NCBI GenBank assembly: GCA_009930115.1 | Contig: RZYY01000003.1 | Location: forward strand, 1 to 54,322 | Direction: 5' to 3' | DNA from: Sphingobacteriia bacterium | GTDB taxonomy: Bacteria > Bacteroidota > Bacteroidia > Bacteroidales > 4484-276 | DNA length: 54,322 bases | Shown here: positions 52,947 through 54,322 of the stretch, piece after piece | Layout: each line of letters starts with the position of its first letter | Numbering within the stretch: position 1 is the first letter of the stretch | Notes under the pieces: model-generated | What the model saw: the letters and a program-made list of their open reading frames with translations, nothing else | Told to the model about the DNA's origin: nothing | The model's database searches: none | Program-made: the position numbers and the translations under genes

Positions 52947-54322
52947 ATGATTTTTTTTATTTTAGTATTGCTGATACTTTCCAGTACTGGTGTTTCTCAG
53001 AATTGTACATACATTGTTAATCCCGATTCCGGCACTACTATTATTGATCCTGAACACTTTCCTGACATCAGTCCGGGTGATGTGCTGTGCTTCAAAGAAG
53101 GCCCGTTTTTCCAGATTTTGGTCAAGGATATTCACGGGCAACCGGGGAATCCGATTATCCTTCGAAACCTGGATAAGCAAACAATTATCAGCGGAAAGAC
53201 AGCCAATTATGGGATGTCTGTTCGTAATTGTTCCTTCCTCGAAATTCTCGGGAATGGAACTACAGAAATTGATTACGGATTTTATTTTGAAGAAGTCGGA
53301 GCAGGAGCAGGATTGTCACTCGATCAGCTTTCAACTGATATTACTGTTGCCCGGGTTGAAGTTGCCAACACAGCTCTGTCCGGAATAGTTGCCAAAACCG
53401 ACCCTGACTGCAGCTTCACTTCCACACGGGACAAATACACCATGTATAATATCATTATCAGGGATAATTATATCCACGATATTGTTATGGAGGGTTTGTA
53501 CATCGGCAACTCATTTTTTAATGGAAAATTAATCAGTTGTGGTGCGTTGGACACACTCGTTTTACCTCATGTGCTCGAAGGTGTGCAGGTGTTTAACAAT
53601 ATCATCGAAAATACTGGTCGCAATGGGCTGCAGGTTAATTCAGCAGTTCAAAACTGCAAAATTTACAACAACCGGATCAGCTTCGACAGCCAGTCTGAAA
53701 CTCCAAATCAGATGGGAGGTATCCAGATTGGAGGAGGAAGCATTTGTGATTGTTACAATAATCGTATTTCAGAAGGAAAAGGCAGTGGAATTGAAGTTTT
53801 TGGCCGAGGTAATTTTATGCTCTACAATAACCTAATTGAATATCCTGGACGATCTTTCAAACCTAATGAACCTCACTACGATTATCCTAAACACGGAATT
53901 TTTGTCAAACACGTAAATACTGATCCGGAAGCAAAAATTCAAATTTTCCACAACACCATAATTTTTCCGAAAAGCGACGGGATTTTATTTATGAATGATT
54001 CTCTGGAGGGCAGCCAGATTAAAAATAACATCATTATTAGCCCGGGTTCTTATGAGCAGATTAGCTCCGATGGCTATGTTCATTATGATAATATCGAACT
54101 GGATGTTTCGCATAATTTTTTTACTCAGGATATTGATAAAGCATGTTTTACTGACTATTTTCTGGCTGATTACACTTTGAAACCTTCTTCACCTGCAGTG
54201 GATCAGGGAGAGGATCTAAGTAGTTTTGGTATTGATTTCGATTTTCAGGGATGTCAGCGCCCGTTAGGAAAAGGGTTTGATATTGGGGCATTCGAGGCTG
54301 ATCCTGAGGATGAAGAAGCGTC
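52947..54322 (+). CDS. Secreted right-handed beta-helix protein, 3' end cut by the window
   Basis: At least 458 residues are visible from the ATG at 52947, with a signal peptide (MIFFILVLLILSSTGVSQ), so it should leave the cytoplasm. Short repeats typical of parallel beta-helix proteins follow: NIIIRDNYIHDI, QVFNNIIENTGRNGLQV, KIYNNRI, GIEVFGRGNFMLYNNLIE and KIQIFHNTIIF. Near the visible end GCQRPLGKGFDIGAFE is a common end motif of such domains. It may be a polysaccharide lyase, epimerase or binding protein acting on the locus product, but no catalytic residues can be named. TTG codons in frame at 52902 and 52932 are possible earlier starts. The gene is 151 bases after the acyltransferase. 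Confidence 0.85.
   Translation, partial: MIFFILVLLILSSTGVSQNCTYIVNPDSGTTIIDPEHFPDISPGDVLCFKEGPFFQILVKDIHGQPGNPIILRNLDKQTIISGKTANYGMSVRNCSFLEILGNGTTEIDYGFYFEEVGAGAGLSLDQLSTDITVARVEVANTALSGIVAKTDPDCSFTSTRDKYTMYNIIIRDNYIHDIVMEGLYIGNSFFNGKLISCGALDTLVLPHVLEGVQVFNNIIENTGRNGLQVNSAVQNCKIYNNRISFDSQSETPNQMGGIQIGGGSICDCYNNRISEGKGSGIEVFGRGNFMLYNNLIEYPGRSFKPNEPHYDYPKHGIFVKHVNTDPEAKIQIFHNTIIFPKSDGILFMNDSLEGSQIKNNIIISPGSYEQISSDGYVHYDNIELDVSHNFFTQDIDKACFTDYFLADYTLKPSSPAVDQGEDLSSFGIDFDFQGCQRPLGKGFDIGAFEADPEDEEA

Noticed and set aside
52990-54180. Three shorter open frames at the right edge (52990-53388, 53539-53835, 53995-54180)
   Set aside because: They are in other frames than the beta-helix protein, which has a signal peptide and continuous repeats to the window end.

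Overview
The window looks like a chromosomal segment of an anaerobic, fermentative member of the Bacteroidota (most like the order Bacteroidales), read from sequence alone. The reasons are a secreted protease with a type IX secretion (T9SS) C-terminal sorting domain, repeated TAnnTTTG promoter -7 boxes with TTTG about 19-20 bases upstream, a four-gene Hnd-type electron-bifurcating [FeFe] hydrogenase operon, AT-rich intergenic DNA, and Bacteroidota-style forms of glycogen enzymes, CstA and a receiver-fused sugar transferase.

Layout. 1-3.1 kb: the end of a methionine sulfoxide reductase B-A fusion, then pth, rplY (ctc) and prs on the minus strand, and a tRNA-Leu(CAA). 3.1-8.8 kb: a large secreted papain-like protease, an unrecognised 147-residue protein and an M20 dipeptidase. 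8.9-13.3 kb: type I GAPDH, ArfB (ribosome rescue, without an ordinary start codon), an acyl-CoA synthetase and a CPBP membrane protease. 13.4-19.6 kb: glycogen branching enzyme, lipoprotein pullulanase and DNA primase. 19.9-24.4 kb: the hydrogenase operon. 24.7-33.9 kb: a flippase, a GNAT-like protein, an LptF/LptG permease, two GT4 glycosyltransferases, an HdeD-like membrane protein and the ABC-F protein EttA. 34.2-42.2 kb: an EnvC-like LytM protein, queA, ispD, a small palindromic MITE-like element with target-site-like direct repeats, ruvC, an EEP-family nuclease/phosphatase, cstA and a DUF2461 protein.

42.5-54.3 kb is an exopolysaccharide/O-antigen type locus, all on the plus strand and mostly tightly packed: lone receiver, receiver-fused initiating sugar transferase, half-length TolC-like protein, Wzz/GNVR protein with a degenerate tyrosine-kinase-like domain, Wzx flippase, Wzy-like polymerase/ligase, two glycosyltransferases, a hexapeptide acyltransferase and a beta-helix protein cut by the window edge.

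The most interesting candidate for an undescribed system is the start of that locus (about 42.5-47.1 kb). A pseudo-receiver carrying a four-cysteine insert is fused to the enzyme that begins the glycan. It is followed by a TolC-like protein of half the normal length and a chain-length protein whose kinase-like part has lost key residues. No Wza-type export protein is seen in the window. Other points worth checking are the start of arfB, the MITE-like element, and an HndB-like subunit that has lost cluster cysteines.
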